Shown: positions 1 to 8,378, counted from the first letter of the stretch. The stretch is 28,639 nucleotides of DNA from an uncultured Lysobacteraceae bacterium (GCA_946480825.1 CAMLLG010000049.1:1-28639), one strand, 5' to 3'. Numbers and translations: made by a program. Notes: generated from the sequence alone by a model not told the origin.

Positions 1-159
1 GAGAACTTCTTCCGCAAGCGCTTCAAGCTGGTCGGCACGCCGGTGCGCTTCGTGTTCAAGGAGGGCGAGAACCCGTACAAGGACAAGAAGAACGTCCTGA
101 CCGAAGGCCAGATCAAGAAGCGCCAGCGGATGATCCGCCACGCCAAGCGGAACAAATGA
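1..159 (+). CDS. der: GTPase Der (EngA), C-terminal fragment
   Basis: This is the last 52 residues of the double-GTPase ribosome assembly factor Der; the gene begins before the window. The frame is open from base 1 to TGA at 157-159. The visible part is the C-terminal KH-like domain, with [16 protein letters not shown] and the nearly invariant FKEGENPY, followed by the lysine/arginine-rich tail typical of Der. Der binds GTP at two G domains (not visible here) and acts in 50S subunit maturation in the cytosol. Its stop overlaps the start of the next gene (ATGA), so the two are probably cotranslated. Identification rests on the conserved tail and is secure despite the truncation. Confidence 0.95.
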   Translation, partial: ENFFRKRFKLVGTPVRFVFKEGENPYKDKKNVLTEGQIKKRQRMIRHAKRNK

Positions 160-401
160 CCGACGCGATCGACGCCTATGTGCGTTCGCATGGTTCGGCG
201 TGCCCGGTGTGCGGCGGGCGCGACATTGATCGCGCACCCGCGACGATCATCCCAAAGCCGACCTGCGCTCGGCTGACCGTGTGGGTCGGATGCGAAGGTT
301 GTCGTTCCACATGGCAGGAGATCTATCGTCTGGTCGATTGCGCGGAGCTTTCGGACGCGGACGGAAAGCCTCTCGATTTTTCCGCGCTTCGCTCCCACTG
401 A
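156..401 (+). CDS. Small zinc-ribbon-like protein, unknown role
   Basis: An 81-residue protein of unknown function. Two Cys pairs, CPVC at residues 16-19 and CEGC at 46-49, are arranged as in a treble-clef or zinc-ribbon knuckle and probably bind one zinc. The second pair is followed by a Trp and charged residues (STWQEIYRL), a common zinc-ribbon ending. There is no signal peptide or membrane segment. The ATG at 156 overlaps the der stop as ATGA, which supports both the start and cotranscription with der; mobA begins 3 nt after its stop. Zinc binding is inferred from the cysteine spacing. I cannot assign a substrate or partner. Confidence 0.75.
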   Translation: MTDAIDAYVRSHGSACPVCGGRDIDRAPATIIPKPTCARLTVWVGCEGCRSTWQEIYRLVDCAELSDADGKPLDFSALRSH

Positions 402-404
402 ATC

Positions 405-1004
405 ATGCGGTCGATACAGCCCGACGACATCACCCTCGGCCTGCTCGCCGGCGGCCGCGGTTCGCGTCTCGGCGGCACCGACAAGGCCTGGCTGACGCGT
501 GACGGTGTGCCGCAGGTCGTGCGCTGGTCGAGACGCTTCGCCGGCGAACACGGGCGCCTGCTGGTCTCGGCCCATCGTCATCTCGATCGCCACGCCGCGC
601 ACGGGTTCCGTGTCGTGCCGGATCGCAGTCCCGATCTCGGGCCGATCGGTGGCCTCGACGCGCTCGCCGCGGACTGCGCGACGCCCTGGCTGTTCACGCT
701 GCCGGTGGATCTGGTCGGCGCGAACGACTGCCTGCTGCGCACGCTGGTCTCGCAGCGCGGCGAAGACGGCGCGTTCGCGGTCGACGACGACGGCCCGCAG
801 CCGCTGGTGGCGCTGTGGCGCCGCGATGCCCTGCGTAGTGCGTGCGCGGCGGCCATCGCCGCGCGCGAGACCGCGGTGCATCGGCTGCGACAACGGCTCG
901 ATCTGCCGGCGGTGGTGTTCTCCGGGTTCCGCTTCGGTAATCTCAATACTCCCGACGATCTGCGCGCCGCAGGCATCGCGCTCCCGGAGCCGCCATCGCC
1001 ATGA
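405..1004 (+). CDS. mobA: Molybdenum cofactor guanylyltransferase MobA
   Basis: 199 residues, the usual MobA length. MobA transfers GMP from GTP to Mo-molybdopterin to make the bis-MGD cofactor for DMSO-reductase-family enzymes, in the cytosol. The N-terminal nucleotide-binding signature LLAGGRGSRLGGTDKAWL (residues 13-30) is the classic LAGGxGxRxGGxxK motif, and a PVDLVGAND segment near residue 100 fits the metal/GTP-binding aspartate region. No strong Shine-Dalgarno sequence is visible before the ATG, as expected for a gene 3 nt behind another stop. Its stop overlaps the moeA start (ATGA), so mobA and moeA are translationally coupled and serve consecutive cofactor steps. Confidence 0.93.
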   Translation: MRSIQPDDITLGLLAGGRGSRLGGTDKAWLTRDGVPQVVRWSRRFAGEHGRLLVSAHRHLDRHAAHGFRVVPDRSPDLGPIGGLDALAADCATPWLFTLPVDLVGANDCLLRTLVSQRGEDGAFAVDDDGPQPLVALWRRDALRSACAAAIAARETAVHRLRQRLDLPAVVFSGFRFGNLNTPDDLRAAGIALPEPPSP

Positions 1005-2272
1005 ACTTTCCAACCCGCATCGGTTTCGACGAAGCCTTGGCGATCGTCGCCCGCGTCGCCGCGGATCGCCGCCTGCCGCTGGAGCGCGTCGCGCTGGCGA
1101 AAGCGCATGGCCGCATCCTGGCGAACGATGTCGACGCTGCGATCGACCAGCCCGGCTTCGACAATTCGGCGATGGATGGTTTCGCGCTGCGTCATGCCGA
1201 TCTCGATGCTCCCGATCATTCCCATTCGACGCATGCCGGCGAAACCACGCTGCGGCTCGTCGGCGAGCAGTTCGCCGGTATCGTGCGCGATCTGCGCATC
1301 GGCCCCGGCGAATGCGTGCGGATCACCACCGGCGCGCCGTTGCCGGCGGGCGCGGACACGGTGGTGATGAAGGAAAACGCATCTCTCGAAGGCGACCATG
1401 TCCGCGTGCGCCTGGCGCCGAAGGCCGGACAGCACGTGCGTCGCGCCGGCGAGGATGTGCGCGTCGGCGACGCGCTGCTCGCGGCCGGTCAACGGTTGAC
1501 GCCGTCGCGGGTCGCGCTGGCCGCGGGGCAGGGCATGGATCGCATCGAGGTCGTGCGTCGGCCGACGGTCGCGGTGTTCACCACCGGCGACGAACTGGTC
1601 GAACCCGGCCTGCCGCTGCGGCCGGGCGAGCTGTACGACAGCAATCGCGAACTGTTGATGGGCCTGCTGCGCGCGGATGGATTGGAGCCCGTGGCGTGGC
1701 CGCGGCTGCCGGACGAACCCGAAGCCGTGGCCTCGGCGCTGCGGCATGCCGGCCACGCCTTCGATGTCGTGCTCACCTGCGGCGGCGTGTCCGCGGGCGA
1801 GAAGGATCATCTGCCCGCGCTGCTGCAGGCCGAAGGCCGGGTGCACTTCTGGAAGGTGCGGATGAAGCCCGGCATGCCGCTGCTGCTCGCCGAATCGCAT
1901 TCCGCGCTGGAGGGCGGCGCCGGCGGTCTCGGCGAGGCGCTGTTCCTGTGCCTGCCGGGCAATCCTGTATCGGTGCTGGCGACGTACCTCACCCTGGGCC
2001 GCACGCTGCTCGATGGCCTGCAGGGCCGCGTCGAACCGCGTCCGCGGCTGCGCGCGCGTCTGCGCACCGGTTGGCGCAAGACTCACGAACGCCTCGAATT
2101 TCTGCGCGGCCGGCTGTCCTGCGACGACGACGGCGTTTTGTGGGTCGAACCGAATCCCGCCGACGGCTCGCACCGCATGCGCGCGGCCGCGGATTCGGAT
2201 GCGCTGATCGTGCTGGGCGAAGGCGAGCGCATGTTCGAAGCCGGAAGCATGGTCGATGTGCTGGCGTATTGA
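1001..2272 (+). CDS. moeA: Molybdopterin molybdenumtransferase MoeA
   Basis: 423 residues, close to the roughly 410 usual for MoeA. MoeA inserts molybdate into adenylylated molybdopterin with release of AMP. Diagnostic motifs are present: NSAMDGFAL (about 55-63, including the conserved Asp59), TTGAPLPAGAD, TTGDEL at 194-199 followed by LRPGELYDSNRELL, CGGVSAGEKD and CLPGNPVS near the C-terminal third. The order matches MoeA_N, the MoCF-binding domain and MoeA_C. The start overlaps the mobA stop in an ATGA. It is soluble and cytosolic. The next gene, a MoeB-type enzyme 33 nt on, makes this a compact Mo-cofactor operon. Confidence 0.95.
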   Translation: MNFPTRIGFDEALAIVARVAADRRLPLERVALAKAHGRILANDVDAAIDQPGFDNSAMDGFALRHADLDAPDHSHSTHAGETTLRLVGEQFAGIVRDLRIGPGECVRITTGAPLPAGADTVVMKENASLEGDHVRVRLAPKAGQHVRRAGEDVRVGDALLAAGQRLTPSRVALAAGQGMDRIEVVRRPTVAVFTTGDELVEPGLPLRPGELYDSNRELLMGLLRADGLEPVAWPRLPDEPEAVASALRHAGHAFDVVLTCGGVSAGEKDHLPALLQAEGRVHFWKVRMKPGMPLLLAESHSALEGGAGGLGEALFLCLPGNPVSVLATYLTLGRTLLDGLQGRVEPRPRLRARLRTGWRKTHERLEFLRGRLSCDDDGVLWVEPNPADGSHRMRAAADSDALIVLGEGERMFEAGSMVDVLAY

Positions 2273-2305
2273 TGCGGGCATGCTTCGGAAGGAGATGATC
2301 GAGCG

Positions 2306-3442
2306 ATGACGATTTCCGAACGCACACCCGTCGAAGCGCTCGAACGCCAGCGCGACGGTGCGGTGCTGATCGACGTGCGCGAGGCGCACGAGCGTGCGCT
2401 GGGCATGGCCGCGGGCGCGCGCGGGATCGCGATGGGCGAACTGATCGGGAATGCCGCCGCGCATCTGCCCGATGCCGACGTCGAACTGCTGTTGATCTGC
2501 CAGAGCGGCTTGCGCTCGCTGCGCACCGCCGAGGCGCTGGCCGCGCAGGGCTTCACGAACGTGACGTCGGTCGCCGGCGGCAGCGCGCGCTGGATCGCCG
2601 AGGGCCTGCCTGTCGCAATGCCCGACGGCGACATCGATCATGATTTCGCCGAGCGGTATTCGCGGCATCTCCGTCTGCCGCAGGTCGGTCTGGACGGCCA
2701 GCGCAGGCTCGAAGCCGCGCGGGTGCTGCTGGTCGGCGCGGGCGGGCTCGGTTCGCCTGCGGCCTACTATCTCGCCGCCGCCGGTGTCGGCACGCTGCGC
2801 ATCGCCGACGACGATGTCGTCGACCGCAGCAATCTGCAGCGTCAGATCCTGCATACCGATGCGGCCATCGGCAGTCCGAAGGTCGATTCCGCCGCGGCGA
2901 CGCTGTCCGCGCTCAATCCGCGCACCCGGATCGAAGCGGTGCGCGAACGCATCGGCAGCGCGAACGTCGAACGTCTGCTCGACGGCGTCGATGTGGTCGT
3001 CGACGGGGCCGACAATTTTCCGGCGCGCTATCTGCTCAACGATGCCTGCGTGAAGCTGGGCAAGCCGCTGGTCTACGGCGCCGTGCACAGGTTCGAGGGC
3101 CAGGTCAGCGTGTTCGATGCCGGTCGTCATCGCGGCACTGCGCCGTGCTATCGCTGTCTGTTTCCGGAGCCGCCGTCGCCGGAGAACGCGCCGAACTGCG
3201 CCGAGGCCGGCGTGCTCGGCGTGCTGCCGGGCGTGATCGGCCTGATCCAGGCGACCGAAACGCTCAAGCTGATCCTCGGCATCGGCATGCCGCTGTCCGG
3301 ACGGCTGCTGCAGTTCGATGCGCTGTCGATGCGCTTCCGCGAAACCCGGCTCGCCGCCGATCCCGACTGCGCGCTCTGCGCGCCGGGTCGCGCGTTTCCG
3401 GGCTACATCGACTATGCCGCGTTCTGCGCGCAACCGGCGTGA
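2306..3442 (+). CDS. moeB: Rhodanese-MoeB/ThiF adenylyltransferase fusion
   Basis: 378 residues, longer than the roughly 250-residue E. coli MoeB because of an N-terminal rhodanese domain (about residues 8-105: LIDVREAHE, then the active-site loop CQSGLRS with Cys65). The remainder is an E1-like adenylyltransferase: ATP-binding GAGGLGS (144-150), RSNLQRQ (174-180), DGADNF (233-238), zinc cysteine pairs CYRC (281-284) and CALC (355-358), and the catalytic-loop Cys298 in NCAEAG. Such enzymes adenylate the C-terminal Gly-Gly of MoaD or ThiS for thiocarboxylation, and the rhodanese can carry the persulfide. AAGGAG lies 11 nt before the ATG. It follows moeA, which favours a molybdopterin role, but a ThiF-like or dual role cannot be excluded. 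Confidence 0.9.
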   Translation: MTISERTPVEALERQRDGAVLIDVREAHERALGMAAGARGIAMGELIGNAAAHLPDADVELLLICQSGLRSLRTAEALAAQGFTNVTSVAGGSARWIAEGLPVAMPDGDIDHDFAERYSRHLRLPQVGLDGQRRLEAARVLLVGAGGLGSPAAYYLAAAGVGTLRIADDDVVDRSNLQRQILHTDAAIGSPKVDSAAATLSALNPRTRIEAVRERIGSANVERLLDGVDVVVDGADNFPARYLLNDACVKLGKPLVYGAVHRFEGQVSVFDAGRHRGTAPCYRCLFPEPPSPENAPNCAEAGVLGVLPGVIGLIQATETLKLILGIGMPLSGRLLQFDALSMRFRETRLAADPDCALCAPGRAFPGYIDYAAFCAQPA

Positions 3443-3508
3443 TGTCGTGCGTCGCATGAAGCGGTTCGCATCAGCGTTCGACATCGCTCGGACATCGGGA
3501 GGCGCAGG

Positions 3509-4411
3509 ATGATGCGCAAGCATCGTTCTTCGCGTTCGGTCGTCGCCGCGCTTCTGCTCGCATGCGGCGGCGTGGCCGAAGCGCGGACATTGCCCTGCGA
3601 GTTCACCGCGGCGGATGCGCAGCGCAGCCCGGTCGGCATCCAGATCGCGAAGACCGCCTGCAGGGAGCATGCGGACTGGCATGCGCCCTTCATCGGTCTG
3701 GACGGGCGCGCCGGTTGGCGCGACGGCAGGAATCCGATGGAGGCCGAGGGCGGGCAGGACCGTCTGCTCGACCGGACGACGCCGTGGAAGCGGGTGGCGA
3801 CCTACTGGAGCGGCACGCCCGCGCTCGATCAGATGATCGCCGGCAAGATCCACGGTGCGGTCGAATGCAGAACCGAGGCGACGACCTGGTCGGCCGCGGC
3901 CTTCTGCAGAAGTTTCATCGTCGACAATCCCTGGTCGGCCGCGTTCGTGTCCTACGTCATGAAGGTGTCCGGCGTGAACGATTTTTCGTTTTCGCGGGAC
4001 CACATGGGCTATCTGCGCGCCGCCTACGCGGATGCAGGCAAGGCCGGGCCGTATCGGCTGGTGGCGCCCTCCGCCGAGGCGCCCGAACTCGGCGATCTGC
4101 TGTGCTATTCGAGAGAAAGCCGGGTGAAGACCCATCGCGATCTGATCGCGCTGTTCGACCGGGGCGGACGCGAACTGGGCACGCACTGCGATGTCGTGGT
4201 CGGCGTGGATCTCGATGGCGACAGCAAGCTGTACGTGATCGGCGGCAACGTGCTGCAGGCGGTCGCGATGCGCAAATTGCGCCTCAACGCCCGTGGCGTG
4301 TTTTCCCCGCCGGCGGTCGGCGCCGAACGCGGCGAATGCAGGGTGAACCGGGAGGACGACTGCAGCCTCAACCGCAAGCATTGGATCGCGCTGTTGAAAC
4401 TCAGGCGATGA
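3509..4411 (+). CDS. Exported DUF2272 protein
   Basis: About 300 residues with a cleavable signal peptide (MMRKHRSS, hydrophobic VVAALLLACGG, then a likely cut near AEA-RT), so probably periplasmic. The middle contains NPWSAAFVSYVMKVSGV, followed by FSFSRDHMGYLRAA and APELGDLLCYSR, the pattern I associate with DUF2272. That family is sometimes compared with papain-like CHAP/NlpC hydrolases, but here Ser/Ala occupy the place where a nucleophilic Cys would sit, so no activity is claimed. A GGGAGG sequence precedes two adjacent ATGs (3509, 3512); the upstream one is used. It lies 66 nt after moeB in the same direction, but its role seems unrelated. It converges on the LuxR-type gene. Confidence 0.8.
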   Translation: MMRKHRSSRSVVAALLLACGGVAEARTLPCEFTAADAQRSPVGIQIAKTACREHADWHAPFIGLDGRAGWRDGRNPMEAEGGQDRLLDRTTPWKRVATYWSGTPALDQMIAGKIHGAVECRTEATTWSAAAFCRSFIVDNPWSAAFVSYVMKVSGVNDFSFSRDHMGYLRAAYADAGKAGPYRLVAPSAEAPELGDLLCYSRESRVKTHRDLIALFDRGGRELGTHCDVVVGVDLDGDSKLYVIGGNVLQAVAMRKLRLNARGVFSPPAVGAERGECRVNREDDCSLNRKHWIALLKLRR

Positions 4412-4422
4412 GGTGCGCGGGT

Positions 4423-4440
4423 GCGGGCCATGCGGCTCGC
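4423..4440. terminator. Candidate bidirectional terminator hairpin
   Basis: GCGGGCC and GGCTCGC pair over 7 positions (one G-U) around an ATGC loop, in the short gap between two convergent genes. There is no long T run on either strand. The call rests mainly on position. Confidence 0.35.
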
Positions 4441-4447
4441 ATTGCCT

Positions 4448-4918
4448 TCACCCGTCGGGATGCGGCACTGCGGGAATGCCGTGGGACGCGCAGCGGAACA
4501 CCATCGCCGAGCGGCTGTGGACGTTGAGCTTGCAGAAGATCTGCTTGAGATAGGTCTTGACCGTGTATTCGCTGATCCGCAGCCGGTCCGCGATCTGTTT
4601 GTTGACGCAGCCCAGGCAGACCAGGCGGACGATCTGCAGTTCGCGCGCGGTCAGCGACGCCAGCGGATCGGGCTCGGCGGACGCGCCGTTCCGGGACGGC
4701 AGCGGGCGGGTATACACCGCGTAATGACGTCCGCCGAGATCCAGCCCGCCGAGTCGGTGGCCGGCGGCATCGGCGTCCAGCATCCTGCCCAGCGTGCTGT
4801 CCGCGTCGACGACCAGACACGGCGTGTTGTCGAGGTTGAACTCGGCCAGCACGGCGCTGGCCGCCGGCATGGCCTGTTTCGGTGACGGGGGTGCGATGGC
4901 GTCCTTTCGGGTGTTCAT
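4448..4918 (-). CDS. LuxR/GerE-type HTH transcription regulator
   Basis: 156 residues. The C-terminal part (about 88-146) is a clear LuxR/GerE helix-turn-helix: LTARELQIVRLVCLG, NKQIADRLRISEYTVKTYL, then QIFCKLNVHSRS. The N-terminal 85 residues are short, contain no receiver Asp motif or recognisable autoinducer domain, and resemble nothing I can name, so it is an orphan LuxR-type regulator with an unknown sensory region. CCAGGACG precedes the ATG. It is separated by 256 nt from the end of the eight-gene cluster on the same strand and is the only regulator gene next to it. I infer, without proof, that it acts on the 14-bp repeat array upstream of that cluster. Confidence 0.85.
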   Translation of the reverse strand: MNTRKDAIAPPSPKQAMPAASAVLAEFNLDNTPCLVVDADSTLGRMLDADAAGHRLGGLDLGGRHYAVYTRPLPSRNGASAEPDPLASLTARELQIVRLVCLGCVNKQIADRLRISEYTVKTYLKQIFCKLNVHSRSAMVFRCASHGIPAVPHPDG

Positions 4919-5085
4919 CGTCCTGGGCTCATGACCGGCGCGGCGAAATCACGGCAGCGGCCGGAGCCGCGGCGCGTGACGCATGCGGGCGCTCCATCGC
5001 CCACTCGGAAAGCCCCCAGTCCCCGTCTCTGGAGCGGACTCCATCCGTATCGCGTGTAGTGACGTTGGTAACGGATTTCGTTTCA

Positions 5086-5104
5086 ACGAACGTCCACCGT
5101 TCGT
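5086..5104. repeat. Perfect inverted repeat downstream of the cluster
   Basis: ACGAACG and CGTTCGT, a perfect 7-bp inverted repeat with a 5-nt spacer, lie in the 256-nt gap between the end of the DUF4438 gene and the start of the LuxR-type gene. It could terminate the long upstream operon or be an operator for the regulator gene; there is no U-tract. Nothing else is recognisable in the gap. Confidence 0.4.
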
Positions 5105-5174
5105 CGCCCGGTGCGGCGCCGTGCAGCCGGCGGCCGTCCCGGCCGCCTTGTGGGCCGCTGGCCACGCGGTTTCT

Positions 5175-6263
5175 TCACTCGCCACCCTGCCCACCGGTAG
5201 CGAACGACAGCCGCGGCGGCAGTTCGCGGGCGACGCAGGCGCGGCGACGGTCGCGTTCGGGCAGGGTGGGCTGTTCTCTCGGCGGCACAGGGGTACGGAT
5301 GCCGAGAACCGCGGCGATGTTCGCGCCGGGGTCTCGATACGGCCGCAGCTGCGTCGCGGGTCCGGTGATCAGCGGCGTCACGCCGGGGCCGTGGCCGCTG
5401 ACCGTGCTGTCGCCATGGACGATGACACCGATGGTGACCCGTCCCTCGCGCACCGATGGGCCGCGGCGGGTATCCGCATTCACGATCGCGACCAGATCGC
5501 CGAAGCGCAGGCTGCCCAGGCGATGCCGCGCGCGCAGCGCGCGATCGGACATCTGGATGTCGTAGTCGCCGCGCCAGGCGGTGTTCTTGCCCAGGCCGGA
5601 ACCCATGAGCACCGCGGGGATGAGATGCGTGACCGGCACCTGCAGCACGCCGTCGCGGACGTGCAGCCCCCAGTGCCGCAACAGTCGCGGCGCGCAGTTC
5701 ATCAGATCGAGGTCGGGGAAACCGGTGAACCGCGCGCCGAGGCCGTGGCTGCGGATCTGGATGCGGTCGCCGATGGCGAGCCGGGCCAGCACGTCGGTCG
5801 GAAAATCCACCAGCACGTGATTGATGCCGCCGTGCTTGCCGGTGACCACGCCGCGCCGACCGATCATGCGTCCGCTGAGCACTTCCGCGATGTTGCCCAC
5901 GCAGGCATAGGTCATCAGTGCGTTGTTCGGGCCATCGCGCGGGCCGACCACTTCGCGGCCGTTGTTGTGCAGAGCGACGCCCGGTTCGATGTGATCGCCC
6001 GCCAGGCCGATGCAGGCATCGCCGATGCGACGGTTCAGCACGATGCCGCCGGTACCGGGCAGCACCCGCGGCACGCCGTCGTAACCGATGCGATAGGGAT
6101 TGGCGCGGGCGATCGGATGCGCGATCTGGCCGCTCACGCTGACCACTACCAACTCGTCGCCGTTGATGCGCGGTGCGGACCGGCGGTCCGTGACGCGCGC
6201 GTCGATGGCGGGATTGGCGGCGATCGGTCGATGCGGCGGCGTGGCGGGCGCGGTGGCGTGCAT
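5175..6263 (-). CDS. DUF4438 family protein
   Basis: 362 residues, no signal peptide or membrane segment. Residues 35-80 read like the DUF4438 N-terminal domain: DELVVVSVSGQIAHP, then NPYRIGYDGVPRVLPGTGG, then GDACIGLAGDHIEPGV. The middle carries further glycine-rich turns (GRRGVVTGKHGGINHVLVDF, IGDRIQIRSHGLGA) that suggest a beta-rich fold. The family has no established biochemical function that I know of. A GAGGACAC ribosome site precedes the ATG. It is the last of eight same-strand genes, 30 nt behind its neighbour. The Pro/Arg-rich final 40 residues look disordered. The family call is from memory of the conserved pattern and is moderately sure. Confidence 0.75.
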   Translation of the reverse strand: MHATAPATPPHRPIAANPAIDARVTDRRSAPRINGDELVVVSVSGQIAHPIARANPYRIGYDGVPRVLPGTGGIVLNRRIGDACIGLAGDHIEPGVALHNNGREVVGPRDGPNNALMTYACVGNIAEVLSGRMIGRRGVVTGKHGGINHVLVDFPTDVLARLAIGDRIQIRSHGLGARFTGFPDLDLMNCAPRLLRHWGLHVRDGVLQVPVTHLIPAVLMGSGLGKNTAWRGDYDIQMSDRALRARHRLGSLRFGDLVAIVNADTRRGPSVREGRVTIGVIVHGDSTVSGHGPGVTPLITGPATQLRPYRDPGANIAAVLGIRTPVPPREQPTLPERDRRRACVARELPPRLSFATGGQGGE

Positions 6264-6293
6264 GGTCGTGTCCTCGGTGGGCGGAGAATCGCC

Positions 6294-7157
6294 TCAGATG
6301 GCGTGCCAGAAGTGCCGCGCCGCGCGCCAGGGATCGCCGCCGACGAGCGCCGCGGGCGGCGGTTCGACGTAGTCGAAGCGGTGTTCGAGCGCGAGTCGGT
6401 CGCCGGGTTCGAGCGTGTCGGCGTCGCTGCGCAACAGCAGATCGCCGTAGAGCAGGGGATGCACCACCGCGATGCGCAGGCCGCCCCAGAGCAGGGCACT
6501 GCAGCCGGCGGCGACGATCAGTTCGCGCAGCCGCCGCTGTTCCAGCGCGATGAGCTCGGCATCACCCGCCGGCGGTTGCTCCAGCGGCAGGCCCACGTGT
6601 TCGCACACCAGCGACAGACAGGCCTGCGGCTGATCCGGCGCCAGCGTCAGTACACAGGCGTTGCCCAGTGCGGCGGCCAGCGCGAGGCTGTCGATCGTGC
6701 CGTAATAGGCGGCGCTTTCGGTGGCGTCGTCGCCGGGATCGGAGCGCGCGGTGAGCGCCTGGTGCAGGCTTTCGTAACGTTCGATCAGGTCGGCGCGGGT
6801 GCCGTCGGGAAACGACGATTCGCTGACGTTGTCGATCACCCAGTGCAGCCGGCAGTGCGACAGGTCGGTGCGCAGGCGTTCGTCTTCCCACAGCGTGATC
6901 GCCTGATTGAAATCCTCGGCGGTCGAGGCGGGGAGGCGTTCGCGCAGTGCGTTCGGCCAGAATCCGAGCGGATCGCGGCGGTAGTAATCGCTGGAATCGA
7001 TCGCCTGCCAGAACGTCCGCGTCACGGTCAGGTCGGCGAACGCGGACAGCCGGCTGACCAGTTGCGCGCCGTACGGAGAACTCAGCGCCAGCAGCGGGTC
7101 GACGACGTAGGCGTTGCGCTTGGCGCGGACGCTGACTTCGAGTTCCTGATCGAGCAT
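6294..7157 (-). CDS. Unknown protein of the eight-gene cluster (287 aa)
   Basis: Not recognised. From the ATG at 7157 it is a 287-residue soluble protein with no signal peptide. An in-frame ATG at 7205 would add 16 residues but has no ribosome site; the 7157 start has an AGG about 8 nt upstream. The sequence is mixed and globular rather than low-complexity: an aromatic N-terminal third (TFWQAID, YYRRDPLGFWPNALRERL), a Trp/His segment (HCRLHWVIDNVSESSF), a hydrophobic central stretch (DSLALAAALGNACVLTLAPD) and a C-terminus ending HFWHAI. It lies 30 nt before the DUF4438 gene and 114 nt after its upstream neighbour. No catalytic motif is evident. Confidence 0.75.
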   Translation of the reverse strand: MLDQELEVSVRAKRNAYVVDPLLALSSPYGAQLVSRLSAFADLTVTRTFWQAIDSSDYYRRDPLGFWPNALRERLPASTAEDFNQAITLWEDERLRTDLSHCRLHWVIDNVSESSFPDGTRADLIERYESLHQALTARSDPGDDATESAAYYGTIDSLALAAALGNACVLTLAPDQPQACLSLVCEHVGLPLEQPPAGDAELIALEQRRLRELIVAAGCSALLWGGLRIAVVHPLLYGDLLLRSDADTLEPGDRLALEHRFDYVEPPPAALVGGDPWRAARHFWHAI

Positions 7158-7271
7158 GGCGGGTGCCTGTTCACCGAACGTCGTGTGCGCGGACGGCGCG
7201 CGCATCGCGCGCGCCGTTCGCCTGCCGACCGGCCGCGATGAACGCGGCCGGTGCTGTCCTCGAGATTCCGC

Positions 7272-8363
7272 TCAGGCCGCCGTCTGTGCGCTGCCGAGCA
7301 CGCTGCGCAGGGCCGGGGTGATGCCCGGGAATCCGCGGCCTTCCGGTGTCATCCGATATGCCGCGACCCACGAATCGGCGTGCGAACCGAGCGGACGGAT
7401 CGTCGACTGGAACAGGATCGGATCGGTCACGGTCTTGAAATCGTTGTCGGCCGCGAACTTCAGGATGCGGCGACCGCTCTCCGCCATCTTCGCGCGCTGC
7501 GACGGTTCGGCGGTACCGCCGAGGTGGCGGTTGGAGACGATTTCGATCACGTCCCACTTGGTGTTGGCGTCGAATGCCTTCTTGATGTCCGGCGTATCGA
7601 GGATTTCCAGCACCTGCACCAGATAGTGGCCGACCTCCATCGCCAGCGAGAAGATGTTGCCGTAGGTGCTGCGATCCAGGGCGTAGCGCATGTCCAGACC
7701 GATACGCTGGATGGTGGCGATACTGCCGAAGGGCCGCTGGTCGATGAGCTGGCCGCCGCGGATCACTTCCCCGATCAGCATGTCGCGGAAATACTGGCTG
7801 ATCGAGACCATGAAGCCGACCATCTGGCGATGGAAGTTGCGGTTGACCACCGCGCCCGCCGGCACCTGCGCATTGCCGTAATTGAAGGCTCGGCGATACG
7901 CGATCATGCGGTCCTGCTTGGTGTAGCGCAGCGGACGCAGCTTGTCGAGGCGGTACAGGCCCTGCGCGCCGGGGCCGCGCTGCACGCGCATCTTGCCCAG
8001 GCGGAACAGCCGCTGCAGCACTTCGACCACTTCGAACACTTTCATGCGTTCGTGCTGCCAGCTGTAGTACAGCTCGGCCGCGGCGTGCAGTTGGCTGGGA
8101 ATGACCGCATCGTCGAAATCCGGCTCGATGTACGGATAGCTGATGTCGGCGAAATCGACCGGCCCCTTCGTGCCCAGGCCGACCAGGTCGAGAATGCCCT
8201 GTTCGCCGCGCGCGCCGGGCGTCGACGAACGCAGCAGATCGCCGAGGCGCTGTTCGAATTCGACCTCATAGGCCTGGCGTTCGCCCTGCGGCAATTTGTC
8301 CAACTGCTCGCGCAGGAAGGTTTCCCACAGCCGCTGGATCGTTTCGTGTGTCTGGAAACTCAT
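7272..8363 (-). CDS. Unknown protein of the eight-gene cluster (363 aa)
   Basis: Not recognised. 363 residues, soluble, predicted mostly helical, with no cysteine and no signal peptide. Its start is well supported by GAGGAGAACCAAC before the ATG. Notable patches are PVDFADISYPYIEPDFDDA (about 68-86), a charged helix KVFEVVEVLQRLFRLGKMRV, a segment rich in Tyr/Arg/Gln (RYTKQDRMIAYRRAFNYGN), and NRHLGGTAEPSQRAKMAESG towards the C-terminus. No nucleotide-binding or catalytic signature was found. It follows the previous gene by only 15 nt, the tightest spacing in the cluster, so the two products probably act together. Confidence 0.8.
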   Translation of the reverse strand: MSFQTHETIQRLWETFLREQLDKLPQGERQAYEVEFEQRLGDLLRSSTPGARGEQGILDLVGLGTKGPVDFADISYPYIEPDFDDAVIPSQLHAAAELYYSWQHERMKVFEVVEVLQRLFRLGKMRVQRGPGAQGLYRLDKLRPLRYTKQDRMIAYRRAFNYGNAQVPAGAVVNRNFHRQMVGFMVSISQYFRDMLIGEVIRGGQLIDQRPFGSIATIQRIGLDMRYALDRSTYGNIFSLAMEVGHYLVQVLEILDTPDIKKAFDANTKWDVIEIVSNRHLGGTAEPSQRAKMAESGRRILKFAADNDFKTVTDPILFQSTIRPLGSHADSWVAAYRMTPEGRGFPGITPALRSVLGSAQTAA

Positions 8364-8378
8364 GTTGGTTCTCCTCGA

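Noticed and set aside
578..4381. Very long open frame on the - strand (about 1270 codons) opposite mobA, moeA, moeB and the DUF2272 gene
   Set aside because: It is the antisense of four genes with intact family motifs; stop codons are rare in G+C-rich antisense frames, and the translation is Arg/Ala/His-rich without any recognisable domain.
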